From: Bradyrhizobium arachidis
Lineage (GTDB): Bacteria; Pseudomonadota; Alphaproteobacteria; Rhizobiales; Xanthobacteraceae
Reading direction: 5' to 3'
Length of the DNA stretch: 64,000 nucleotides
NCBI RefSeq assembly: GCF_015291705.1
Contig: NZ_CP030050.1
Span: 2,976,001-3,040,000, forward strand
Shown in pieces: positions 8,264 to 17,805 of the stretch. The notes beneath the pieces are model-generated. The model was not told the origin of the DNA, searched no databases, and saw nothing but the letters and a program-made list of their open reading frames with translations. The number at the start of each line of letters is the position of its first letter. Position 1 is the first letter of the stretch. A program made the position numbers and the translations under genes.

Positions 8264-9312
8264 GACCGGAACGCGCGCCGCAGCAGTGCGTAATTGACCG
8301 CCGGGACAAACGAGGCCGGAACGTCGTCACGCTTGATCTCGCCCGTCTCGGCCAGGAACGCGGCGGCATCGCCGAGTGCCTTGATCAGCGGAGCGTCCTT
8401 AGCGGCGCCAGGCCCGTCGCCCCAGTATTTCGGGCCGAGCTGATCGTGGAACGTGGGATAGCGCAGCCCGGCCAGCGTATCGCGCACGGCTTCGAACGGC
8501 GCACCGAAATCCTTGGCCAGGATGCGCGATACGCCTTCCGGATCGGCGCGATAACGGTCGAACTGCGTCTGAACCGTTTGCAGCCACGCGATCACGCTGT
8601 CGGGATAACGTTCGGCGAACTCGGCGCGCACGACGGCACTGTTCCAGACATAGACGCCTGCAGGCTGTAATTGCTCCGAGACCAGCAATTGCCGACCGCC
8701 ATCGGCCAGGAGCTCGGCCCAGAACGGACCGTTGATATAGGTCGCATCGATGTCGCCGCGCTTCCAGGCCGCGATCGTATCCGGCTGGTTCAGCGGCAGG
8801 CGCTTGATCTTGCTGGCATCGAGCTTGTTGATCCGGATCAGCGCCTCGAGCGCAAAGGCCATCGTCGAGGAGGGCGCAACCGCGATGCGCTTGCCTTCGA
8901 GATCCTTGAGGCTGGCAAGGCCCGGTTTCGCGACCAGCCGCTCGCTGGTGGCGACGATCTCCGGTGATCCCAGGATCTGAATCGGGAGTTTGCGCGAAAG
9001 CCCGGCGACGATCGGGGTGTTGCCGAAGATTGCGAAGTCGATCTGCTTTGCGGCAAGCAGGGACAGGGCGGGCCCTCCCGACGGGAAGGGCACCCATTCG
9101 ATCCTGGTGCCGAGGGCCTTGTCGAAACTGCCGTCGGTTTTGCCGATCACCCAGGCGCGTGCCGCCGTGAGATAGCCGATGCGGACGACATCCGGCTTCG
9201 CTGTCGCCTGTGCCCGGCTGCGTCCCGCGGCGAGTGACAACGCTCCGGCGCCCAAGCCGAGGCGGAGCACGTCACGCCGTCCGAGCTTTCCCTTGCGAAT
9301 GTCTGTTGTCAT
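8260..9312 (-). CDS. SsuA-like ABC substrate-binding protein
   Basis: A 350-residue aliphatic sulfonate/taurine-type binding protein. The start at 9312 is preferred over upstream in-frame codons because it has an AGG Shine-Dalgarno and puts the Tat-like signal KLGRRDVLRLGLGAGALSLA right at the N-terminus, ending in ...GRSRAQA. The core has KQIDFAIFGNTP and LEGKRIAVAPSSTMAFALEA, typical of SsuA relatives. First gene of the operon with a permease and an ATPase. Confidence 0.82.
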   Translation of the reverse strand: MTTDIRKGKLGRRDVLRLGLGAGALSLAAGRSRAQATAKPDVVRIGYLTAARAWVIGKTDGSFDKALGTRIEWVPFPSGGPALSLLAAKQIDFAIFGNTPIVAGLSRKLPIQILGSPEIVATSERLVAKPGLASLKDLEGKRIAVAPSSTMAFALEALIRINKLDASKIKRLPLNQPDTIAAWKRGDIDATYINGPFWAELLADGGRQLLVSEQLQPAGVYVWNSAVVRAEFAERYPDSVIAWLQTVQTQFDRYRADPEGVSRILAKDFGAPFEAVRDTLAGLRYPTFHDQLGPKYWGDGPGAAKDAPLIKALGDAAAFLAETGEIKRDDVPASFVPAVNYALLRRAFRS

Positions 9313-9637
9313 GGTGCACCTGCCTGATGAGGCGCGCAGATCGTCAGCTCGACCGCAGCAAGTCAATCCGGGCTGCGAAATAAGATTTTCATTTCCGCTC
9401 ATACCGCGCGAGCGCAACAAATTTCGTTTGAGTGCGACACCCGGCAAGAGCTTCATCCTTCGAGACGATGAGTGCAATCGCCGGCGGCTTTGGTTGTAGG
9501 TGTGGCAGCTGAATCATTCTCAATCGGCGGATCTCTTTGGAATTGACGACGATTGGCGTGAATGCCGAAATGCAACGAGCCTCAGTCTTGCAGGGTTTCG
9601 ATGCAAGGCAACGTGTCTCGCGCCTAGGGAATTTCAG
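9313..9637. other. Divergent intergenic region (325 bases)
   Basis: It separates the binding-protein operon (left) from the alpha/beta-hydrolase gene (right) and must hold promoters for both. I see an imperfect AT-rich dyad at 9375-9398 and an AGGGA ribosome site just before the hydrolase start, but no convincing gene of its own. Confidence 0.5.
9375..9398. promoter_or_regulatory. AT-rich imperfect inverted repeat
   Basis: GCGAAAT, nine bases, then ATTTCCGC: a dyad with one bulged base, 63-86 bases upstream of the binding-protein start. It contains the minus-strand word TGAAAATCT also seen upstream of the monooxygenase operon at 31535. Candidate operator. Confidence 0.25.
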
Positions 9638-10639
9638 ATGAAGCGCTTGTTGTTGTCGTCGCTGTTGCTGTCGATTTCGGCCGCGTGGCTGCCGGCATGG
9701 TCGAAAGAGCCACGACAGCTCGTGGCGCAAGACTTTCATGTCGCCTCCACAACGCCGGGTGTTCAGATCTTTCTGCGAAACAAGCGTCCGAAGGATCTCG
9801 AAAATTTCGATGCCTCCCGCACCGTGCTCTATGTCCACGGCTCGACCCAGCCATCGGAAACCGTATTCGATCTGGCTGTGGGGCATGGATCGTGGGCCGA
9901 TTACATCGCATCGCAAGGCTACGACGTCTGGCTGGTCGATGTCCGGGGCTATGGCGGCTCACGTCCGCCTGCGGATCAGTCGAAGCCGTTTGCCACGACC
10001 AAGGAGGCGGTTGAGGATCTCACTGCCGCGGTTGACCATATTCTAGCCCAGCGCAAACTTTCAAAATTGCAACTGATCGGATGGTCGTGGGGAACCCTGA
10101 TCACCGGCAGCTACGCGGCTGCGAAGCCGCAACATGTCGCCGGCCTGGTTCTGCTCGCGCCGCCCTGGCTTTCGTCTGCGGGCGGCAAGATCCCGGAAGC
10201 CGCATGGCAGGAATGGACGGCCGACGCGGCGCTCAAGCGCCTTCAGACCGGCGTACCGGAAGGACAGGCCGAAACGATCTTTCCGCCGGCCTGGAAGACG
10301 ATCTGGGAGCAGGCCCTTCTGGCGACTCAACCTGATGCCAAGGCGCATAATCCACCTCGTTTCCGCTCGCCGACGGGCGTCGTGGCCGATGGCGCCGAAT
10401 ATTGGAACGCCAACAAGGCGATCTACGATCCTGGCAAGATCTCGGCGCCGACGCTCATCATTCGCGGAGAATGGGACGAACTGACGCCGCTCAGCCAATC
10501 ACAGGCGCTGTTCGCGCTTCTGCGCAATGCACCCGTGCGCCATCTGATCGAGATTCCGCGAGCCACCCATTTCGTCGAGGTCGAGACGGGGCGCGACCTG
10601 CTCTTCCGCGAGGTCCAGAACTTTCTGGATCGCAATTGA
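9638..10639 (+). CDS. Exported alpha/beta-fold hydrolase
   Basis: A 333-residue alpha/beta hydrolase with a clear signal peptide (MKRLLLSSLLLSISAAWLPA). The nucleophile elbow is GWSWG with S150, the oxyanion segment is LYVHGS near residue 64, the acid is probably the Asp of GEWDELTP near 284 and the His is in ATHFVEVE near 311. The start at 9638 was chosen because the signal peptide begins there and an AGGGA site lies 7 bases upstream; the open frame from 9500 has no such features. It stands alone between a divergent importer operon and a convergent oxidoreductase. Substrate (ester, lactone or amide) unknown. Confidence 0.78.
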   Translation: MKRLLLSSLLLSISAAWLPAWSKEPRQLVAQDFHVASTTPGVQIFLRNKRPKDLENFDASRTVLYVHGSTQPSETVFDLAVGHGSWADYIASQGYDVWLVDVRGYGGSRPPADQSKPFATTKEAVEDLTAAVDHILAQRKLSKLQLIGWSWGTLITGSYAAAKPQHVAGLVLLAPPWLSSAGGKIPEAAWQEWTADAALKRLQTGVPEGQAETIFPPAWKTIWEQALLATQPDAKAHNPPRFRSPTGVVADGAEYWNANKAIYDPGKISAPTLIIRGEWDELTPLSQSQALFALLRNAPVRHLIEIPRATHFVEVETGRDLLFREVQNFLDRN

Positions 10640-10721
10640 TTGCGCGGGTGGCTCGCCGCGACAGTTTTGGTGTCTCTGACAGGAGCGATCAGCAGGCATG
10701 ACGCCTTGCATGACAATGATA

Positions 10722-11696
10722 TCATGGAACGAGAATGATCTTGCCCTGCGATGATCGGCTCTCCATCCTGCGGTGCGCCTTGGCGACGTCGTCCAATGAA
10801 TAGGTCTCGTCGATGAGCACGTTCAGCGCGCCTGTCGACGAAAGGTCGAACAGGTAAGCGAGGTCGGTCTGTAGCGCGTCAGGGGCAAGCAACGGAAGAA
10901 GCGCGAAGCCGTTGATTGATTGATTTCGTTCGGCCATGCTTTCGAGATCCAGGTGGGTGAATGTTATTCGTCCGAGCGCACCGGATACCAGGATCCCACC
11001 CTGCTTGAGCAGGGGAAGGCAATCCGAACCGATCTTCCCGCCAACGAAATCGTAAACGATGTCGATGCCGTGGCCGTGTGTTGCATCTTTCGCGGCCTCG
11101 CTCCATCGATCGTCCGCGTAGTTGACGGCAATATCGGCACCGAGAGAGAGTGCCAGATCCAGCTTCTCGCGCTTGCTCGCTGCGGCGATGATCTTCGCAG
11201 CTCCCATCTGCCTCAAGAGCTGTACCAGCAGGGTGCCAACCCCACCTGCGGCGGCTGTCACAAGCACGGTCTTGCCTGCGAGCGGGTATCGCCGGGCTGC
11301 GCGCAACGCCGTGAGGCCCTGAATGAGCAGGGCGACAGCGACCCCGGATGATACCCGGTCCGGAATCGGAACCGCTGCGGCCGCATCGACCGCGACATAT
11401 TCTGCGTAACCGCCGCTGGCTCCTACAGCAAAGAGGGGAATTGCTACTCTTGTGCCGATCGCAGACTCTGCTCCACGACCGGCCGCTTCCACCACCCCTG
11501 CTACTTCGACGCCGAGCAGCAACGGCAACGCCGGTGTGACGGCGTAGCGATCCGCACGCATGAGCGCTTCGAAGTAATTGACGCCGGCAGCCTCAACCCG
11601 GACCAGGATCTGTCCGTCACCGGGGATCGGTTCGGGGATTTGGACAACCTCCAGAACGTCTGGTTCGCCAAACCGGCTCAATCTTACGGCTTTCAT
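10722..11696 (-). CDS. Zinc-independent quinone oxidoreductase (MDR family)
   Basis: A 324-residue medium-chain dehydrogenase/reductase of the NADPH:quinone reductase (QOR) branch. The N-terminal GroES-like domain has VRVEAAGVNYFEAL with none of the cysteine/histidine zinc ligands of alcohol dehydrogenases. The nucleotide-binding motif VTAAAGGVGTLLVQLL is near residues 145-160. Divergent from an HxlR-family regulator with about 100 bases between the starts, an arrangement often seen for reductases induced by quinones or reactive electrophiles. Likely cytosolic and NADPH dependent. Confidence 0.82.
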   Translation of the reverse strand: MKAVRLSRFGEPDVLEVVQIPEPIPGDGQILVRVEAAGVNYFEALMRADRYAVTPALPLLLGVEVAGVVEAAGRGAESAIGTRVAIPLFAVGASGGYAEYVAVDAAAAVPIPDRVSSGVAVALLIQGLTALRAARRYPLAGKTVLVTAAAGGVGTLLVQLLRQMGAAKIIAAASKREKLDLALSLGADIAVNYADDRWSEAAKDATHGHGIDIVYDFVGGKIGSDCLPLLKQGGILVSGALGRITFTHLDLESMAERNQSINGFALLPLLAPDALQTDLAYLFDLSSTGALNVLIDETYSLDDVAKAHRRMESRSSQGKIILVP

Positions 11697-11797
11697 GACT
11701 TATCCCGGTGCAAGAAGACGATCGCGCTGCTTCTCTATCTCGGGCTCTTTGCGCTACGCTATTGACAAATTGCTCCCATAGGAACCGGTCGGTAACC

Positions 11798-12217
11798 ATG
11801 AAAATGCCGTCGAAGAAGCTTCCTGCCCTGCCGATCGAACGCGCGCTCAAGGTGATATCCGGGCGCTGGAAGGCGGTGATCCTCTATCATCTGCTCGGAG
11901 GACCGAAGCGGCTCACCGAACTAAGAAGGTTGGTGCCGCGCGTCAGCCAGAAGGTTCTGGTCCAGCAACTGCGTGAACTCGAGCAGCACGGGCTCGTTCG
12001 CCGCGAGATATTTCGGCAAGTCCCGCCCCGCGTGGACTATTCCGCGACACAGCTCGGCCTGACTCTCCAGCCCCTCATGCTGGCTCTCTGCGAATGGGGA
12101 CAATTTCATGCCATGCAGCAGAACGAGTTCGATGGTTTGGCGGATTGCGTCATAAGACCGGTCGTCGCAAACGGCAGCTCGTCCAGAGGCGTCGGGCGCC
12201 ATCGGCCAACCCACTGA
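11798..12217 (+). CDS. HxlR-family transcriptional regulator
   Basis: A 139-residue winged-helix protein. The HxlR pattern IERALKVISGRWKAVILYHLL, then LTELRRLVPRVSQKVL and LRELEQHGLVRRE, occupies residues 14-75. The start at 11798 fits the family length. Many redox-sensing HxlR proteins carry a Cys just before the first helix; here that position reads LPIER with no Cys, and the only cysteines are near the C-terminus (LALCEWG, DCVIRP). Probably regulates the divergent quinone oxidoreductase gene; the effector is unknown. Confidence 0.82.
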   Translation: MKMPSKKLPALPIERALKVISGRWKAVILYHLLGGPKRLTELRRLVPRVSQKVLVQQLRELEQHGLVRREIFRQVPPRVDYSATQLGLTLQPLMLALCEWGQFHAMQQNEFDGLADCVIRPVVANGSSSRGVGRHRPTH

Positions 12218-12369
12218 TGCTGGCGGTAAACAAGGACCGGCGCGCTTGCCGCCGACCGAGCACGCAATCTGTATTGTAGTGTCAGGGTCGAGAGAGAAGC
12301 GGCAGACGTATCCGCTAGTTCGAGCCGACCGGTGAAAGTGGCGTATCGCCAAGCCACCGCTCGTTCAGT

Positions 12370-12879
12370 CTATTGCGTTGCAAGGAACGGGATCGGCAAT
12401 GCGGTAACGGACTTGATCTTTTCCATGGCGGAGCGCGACGTGACGTTCTTGAGTGGCACGGCGTGGATCAGCCTCTTGTAAAATACGTCGTAGCTTTGCA
12501 TGTCGGCGACCACGACGCGGAGCATGTAGTCGACGTCGCCAGCCATCCGGTAGATTTCCACTACCTCCGGCATCGCGCTGATCGTCTCTGCGAAGCGATT
12601 CAGCCACGCGTTCGAATGATCGGCGCTCTTGACGGAGACAAATACCGAGAGATCGAGGCCGATCTTGTTCTGGTCGACCAGCGCAACGCGCTTCTGGATG
12701 ACGCCGTCGGCCTCCAGCCGTTGAATTCGCTTCCAGCAGGGCGTGGACGACAGGCCGACCCGGTCACCGATCTCAGCAACCGAAAGCGAGGCGTCTTGCT
12801 GAAGGACCGCCAGGATCTTGCGGTCGACGATATCGAGTCGACGACCCGTATCGGCCAGCTGCAACGCAACGTCGGTCAT
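12370..12879 (-). CDS. Lrp/AsnC-family regulator, copy 1
   Basis: A 169-residue regulator: winged helix (residues about 15-65; KILAVLQQDASLSVAEIGDR, LSSTPCWKRIQRLEADGVI) followed by the RAM ligand/oligomerisation domain (SVKSADHSNAWLNRF, MPEVVEIYRMAGDVDYMLRV). It is very similar along its whole length to the second copy at 45881-46390. Preceded 53 bases upstream by a 47-residue ORF that is also duplicated. Lrp-type proteins often sense amino acids and regulate themselves; the ligand here is unknown. Confidence 0.87.
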   Translation of the reverse strand: MTDVALQLADTGRRLDIVDRKILAVLQQDASLSVAEIGDRVGLSSTPCWKRIQRLEADGVIQKRVALVDQNKIGLDLSVFVSVKSADHSNAWLNRFAETISAMPEVVEIYRMAGDVDYMLRVVVADMQSYDVFYKRLIHAVPLKNVTSRSAMEKIKSVTALPIPFLATQ

Positions 12880-12932
12880 GTCTGGTACCTCAGGATTATG
12901 GGAGTTGGGCGAGAGAAGTGCGCCTCGTGTCG

Positions 12933-13076
12933 TCAGGCATAAGGTCCGAAGAGAGAGATCTCGTACAGATCATCTCTCGTCGCGCCAGTCCGAAGCTGCC
13001 GCGAGCCTAGAAGCCATCTGTATGCCTGTTCTATCCAGCCGGCGAAGCTTGAGTGCAGCGAGGTCACGTAGCTCAT
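12933..13076 (-). CDS. Small conserved leader ORF upstream of Lrp copy 1
   Basis: A 47-residue ORF beginning MSYVTSLHSSFAGWIEQA and ending DDLYEISLFGPYA. I have not assigned it to a family. Support for coding comes from the paralogous locus at 46447-46611, where a 54-residue ORF begins MSYVISLHSCFASWLEQA and ends DDLYEIFLFGPHG: start, stop region and both ends of the protein are conserved while the middle varies. Both sit 53-56 bases upstream of an Lrp gene on the same strand. It may be a co-expressed small protein or a regulatory leader peptide. Confidence 0.6.
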   Translation of the reverse strand: MSYVTSLHSSFAGWIEQAYRWLLGSRQLRTGATRDDLYEISLFGPYA

Positions 13077-13184
13077 GTCCATTCCAACAACGAGTGTGAG
13101 TGGAGGCCCAAGGCTATCACGGCCGAGACGGCGTTGAACATGACCGGCAGATGGCGGTAACTAATTTGGTTGGATTGTGCTGAG
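13077..13184 (-). promoter_or_regulatory. Conserved upstream region of leader-Lrp copy 1
   Basis: The DNA just upstream of this leader ORF matches that upstream of the second copy (46612-46723). CAAGGCTATCACG (13109-13121) and TTTGGTTGGAT (13165-13175) are identical in both. Their distances to the leader ATG differ by four bases between the loci, so this is not a conserved reading frame. Likely a promoter plus operator, possibly an Lrp self-binding site. Confidence 0.45.
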
Positions 13185-13775
13185 CTCGCCTGGGGCTTGA
13201 GTGGAAAATTCCCCGGTCTCGTTCTTTGGTGACGGATTTCTACGCTTTCGGCAAGCGAGCCTTGAGGCGGGTGGTAACGCTGTCGGCCGTGGGCAAGGCA
13301 AGCAACTAGGCTAGTTTGGGGCAAGTCGGCGTTGATGTCAGCCTCGAACATCGCGGCACCGGAACGCCATCTGAGCACGGAGACTTGGGACTGATCATGC
13401 CGACGCGTCGTCGCCCAGAATTCCGCGCAGGCGCGCGATTAGGTCACGATTCGCGGGATCGTCGCGACGCCGTGGTCGCGGCGTATCGATTGCAATCGAG
13501 GCGGCAAGGCGGCCCGGCTGATGCAGCCAGTGGCCGACCCCGAATGGCCTCGTGCGTTCAAGCGTCATTGCGGGACGTCCAGATCCTCGCGCCGGCACCC
13601 GGTAGAAACCTTCCGTCACCCGTGATCCGGCAGGAAGCTTCATCTCTTCCGACGCAGATATCCGAAATTGCCAGAGGCGTCGTCTCGCGCGATCTTCCTT
13701 GCTGTATCGCGAATGAAACGCTGGCCGCGCCGAGAAGCTATCGAGCGTGCCAGTGAACGATCGGAAAGGGTGATC
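13185..13775. other. Gene-poor stretch between the Lrp locus and the DszC-like gene
   Basis: About 590 bases. The only sizeable frame on the minus strand (13395-13643, 82 codons) has no convincing ribosome site and no recognisable domain, and the overlapping plus-strand frames look like shadows. The right end must carry the promoter of the DszC-like gene; GGAAAGGG just before 13776 is its ribosome site. Confidence 0.4.
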
Positions 13776-14999
13776 ATGTCTCAGATCGATCTCGCCTGGG
13801 GCGGCGGACCTTCAGGGCGTTATGAAGCACTCGCCGCACCGTTCCGTCCGCTGTTCAAGTCGATCAGAGAGGGAGCGGTCTCGCGAGACGTGGAACGTCG
13901 CCTGCCTTACGACGAGATCAAGGCGTTACGGGACGCAGGCTTCACGTCGGTCCGCGTGTCGCGGGATTTTGGCGGTGCAGCAGCGAACCTTCCCGAACTA
14001 TTCAACCTGTTGATCGAATTGTCGGAGGCCGATTCAAACGTGACGAACTCCGTCCGGGCGCATTTCGGCTTCACGGAGGACGTCGTCAATTCGCCAGATC
14101 CCGAGCGACGCGAGCTTTGGTTGCGCCGGATCGGCGCGAAGACGTTCTTCGGGAACGGGCACAGCGAGATCGGGGACGCCAAGCTCCAGGCCTTCTCGAC
14201 GACAGTGTCGAGCAAGGGCGGTCAATTGATTCTGAACGGCAAGAAGTACTACACGACCGGTACGCTCTTTGCCGACTGGATCAACGTAGCGGCCCAGCAC
14301 GAGAATGGGGATCCGGTCAGTGTGGTCGTTTCGCGCCATTCGCCGGGTGTTGAGGTTCTTGACGACTGGGACGGCTTCGGGCAGGCTTTGACCGCGAGCG
14401 GAACGGCTCTGTTCAAGGACGTTCCCGTTGAGGGCAATCGGGTCGTCGAGGTTGCTGAACGCTTCAAATATTCCAATCCGTTCTATCAACTCTTCCATCT
14501 TGCCACGCTCGCCGGCATCGCACGCGCGGCGGCCAACGACGTGGCGGCGCTGGTGAGGAAGAGAACGCGGGTCTTCAGTCATGGCAACGCGAGTAGCGCC
14601 GCGGCCGACCCGCAGATTCTCCAGGTGATCGGACGGGTGCGCGGAAACGCGTACGCGGCCGGCGCAATTGTCCTCAAGGTTGCCGAAGCGCTGCAACGGG
14701 CGCATGAGGCGCAACTGGCCGGTGACCCCGATCGCACAGCCGCCGCGATCGCGATCGCCGAGATCGAGCTCGATCAGTCCGTAACCGTCATCTCGGATCT
14801 CGTTCTGGAGGCAACAACGATCATCTTCGACGCGCTCGGTGCGTCTTCGACGGCAAGAAATCTCGGGCTCGACCGGTACTGGCGGAATGCCAGGACCATC
14901 GTGACGCACAACCCGCGCGTCTATCGCGATCGCATCGTCGGCGATTTTGCTGTCAACGGAACGCCGCCGCCGGGCCAATACCGGATCGGGACGCCATAG
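13776..14999 (+). CDS. Acyl-CoA-dehydrogenase-fold flavin monooxygenase (DszC/SfnB-like)
   Basis: A 407-residue protein with the acyl-CoA dehydrogenase fold, of the subgroup that includes DszC (dibenzothiophene monooxygenase) and SfnB. Features include IKALRDAGFTSVRVSRDFGG (N-terminal helices), GNGHSEIGDAKLQ and LNGKKYYTTGTLFADWI (beta domain), DDWDGFGQALTASGTALF, and the C-terminal GLDRYWRNARTIVTHNP segment shared by the group. The start at 13776 follows a strong GGAAAGGG site. Relatives use FMNH2 and oxygen on sulfur compounds; that role is inferred here. It precedes the DUF3088 gene and groESL on the same strand. Two paralogues are at 26699 and 57680. Confidence 0.78.
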   Translation: MSQIDLAWGGGPSGRYEALAAPFRPLFKSIREGAVSRDVERRLPYDEIKALRDAGFTSVRVSRDFGGAAANLPELFNLLIELSEADSNVTNSVRAHFGFTEDVVNSPDPERRELWLRRIGAKTFFGNGHSEIGDAKLQAFSTTVSSKGGQLILNGKKYYTTGTLFADWINVAAQHENGDPVSVVVSRHSPGVEVLDDWDGFGQALTASGTALFKDVPVEGNRVVEVAERFKYSNPFYQLFHLATLAGIARAAANDVAALVRKRTRVFSHGNASSAAADPQILQVIGRVRGNAYAAGAIVLKVAEALQRAHEAQLAGDPDRTAAAIAIAEIELDQSVTVISDLVLEATTIIFDALGASSTARNLGLDRYWRNARTIVTHNPRVYRDRIVGDFAVNGTPPPGQYRIGTP

Positions 15000-15078
15000 C
15001 TCGATACGACTAGATCTCAGCCGCGTTCGTATGGATCAGGCAAGTTGCGGGTGGTGCTGAACATGTTGGAGAACGGTG

Positions 15079-15426
15079 ATGAGTGGTGATCGCCTCTTCC
15101 TCCTGAAGCCGGGATTTGAGGACCCGGCACAACCGGGCCGGTTCTTCGTGTGCCCACATTGCAACGCAATTGAGGGCTTGCTGGCGTCCTTCCCCGGACT
15201 GGCAACGCAGGTCGAGGTGCACCGGCTTCCGTTCCTGCGGCCAAGAGACGGGATTGTCGAGGTACTCGGCGAGCAGCATCAATCGCTGCCGGTCCTGGTC
15301 TTCGATCAAAACCATCCAGTGCCTGAGGACGTGGACGTCGCCAACGGCTGGCGTTTCATCGATTCGTCAGAGCGAATACTCCACTATCTGGCCAATCGCT
15401 ATACCTTTCCCTATGTCCATTATTGA
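15079..15426 (+). CDS. DUF3088-family protein
   Basis: A 115-residue protein that I match to DUF3088 by LFLLKPGFEDP, FFVCPHCNAIEGLL and QSLPVLVFD. The CPHC motif and overall pattern suggest a thioredoxin/glutaredoxin-like fold, but no activity is known to me. The start at 15079 has GGAG seven bases upstream; a GTG three bases earlier is in frame. It lies 79 bases after the DszC-like gene and may share its transcript. Confidence 0.72.
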   Translation: MSGDRLFLLKPGFEDPAQPGRFFVCPHCNAIEGLLASFPGLATQVEVHRLPFLRPRDGIVEVLGEQHQSLPVLVFDQNHPVPEDVDVANGWRFIDSSERILHYLANRYTFPYVHY

Positions 15427-15618
15427 AGCCGCGCGGGCCGATCGAAACGTTTTTCAGGCCGCTTTTGCTCTGCAGGAATCGTCTATTTTCGTAGTTCAAT
15501 TTGCCATGGACACGATGTGGTCGCGGCCATAGCTTTTTGCAGTTACCTTCGGCCGCGTAGGGAAGCGAAGTCGTCGGTGCTCAAGAGTCAACGCAAGAAT
15601 CTTTCGAGGTAGGTTCAG

Positions 15619-15906
15619 ATGAGTTTTCGTCCATTGCATGATCGCGTGGTGATCCGCCGGATCGAAGAGAGCAACAAGACGAAGGGCGGAATTATCATTC
15701 CCGACACGGCCAAGGAGAAGCCGCAGGAAGGCGAGGTTGTGGCAGTCGGCAGCGGTGCCCGCGACGAGACTGGGAAACTCCTGCCGCTCGACGTCAAGAA
15801 AGGTGACCGCGTTCTCTTCGGGAAGTGGTCCGGAACGGAAGTGAAGATCAATGGCGAGGACCTGCTGATCGCCAAGGAATCCGACATTCTGGGCGTGATC
15901 GCCTAG
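15619..15906 (+). CDS. groES: Co-chaperonin GroES
   Basis: A 95-residue Gro[18 protein letters not shown] at the start, the mobile loop region [40 protein letters not shown], and the C-terminal [10 protein letters not shown]. It forms the heptameric lid of GroEL. An AGG-type site (GAGGTAGGT) lies upstream. No CIRCE element (TTAGCACTC-N9-GAGTGCTAA) is visible upstream, so HrcA control is not apparent. It looks like one of several groESL copies of the genome and sits among sulfur-metabolism genes. Confidence 0.97.
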   Translation: MSFRPLHDRVVIRRIEESNKTKGGIIIPDTAKEKPQEGEVVAVGSGARDETGKLLPLDVKKGDRVLFGKWSGTEVKINGEDLLIAKESDILGVIA

Positions 15907-15981
15907 CTTCTCGACCCCAATCGTATTTGTTCAACGTGCTGTAGCTCGCGCGCAAGCGTGAGGCGGAGCACTTTTGTCTGA

Positions 15982-17619
<1,638 letters not shown>

Positions 17620-17658
17620 GCCGGCGGACCCGTTGCGGGGCGGTCTGTCGATCGGAAC

Positions 17659-17718
17659 GGCTGTCGCGTGAGCGCACGACCGGATGGCGGTCTGCGCTGT
17701 GCGTCTCACGCGACAGCC
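17659..17718 (+). terminator. Long hairpin after groEL
   Basis: A perfect 14-base inverted repeat, GGCTGTCGCGTGAG (17659-17672) and CTCACGCGACAGCC (17705-17718), with further internal pairing (GACCG 17678-17682 with CGGTC 17688-17692, loop GATGG). It lies 40 bases after the groEL stop. No T-tract follows, so it may be a non-canonical terminator, an mRNA-stabilising end or an attenuator before the binding-protein gene at 17806. Confidence 0.5.
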
Positions 17719-17805
17719 AACTCGACGGAGTCAGCGCAGAACGGAAGCGATCCATGCGGACGCCATGAGTTCTTCGTCAGTTGCCGCGGATTTTAGGAAT
17801 AACTC

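Noticed and set aside
10640..10721. Bulged GCAGGC...GCCTTGC repeat between convergent hydrolase and oxidoreductase genes
   Set aside because: The stem needs a bulge and has no T-tract; too weak to call a terminator.
13395..13643. 82-codon minus-strand frame between the Lrp locus and the DszC-like gene
   Set aside because: No domain recognised, ribosome-like GGAAG too close to the ATG, and strand-symmetric openness; left as unassigned intergenic DNA.
15427..15618. Search for a CIRCE heat-shock element upstream of groES
   Set aside because: No TTAGCACTC-N9-GAGTGCTAA or close variant is present.
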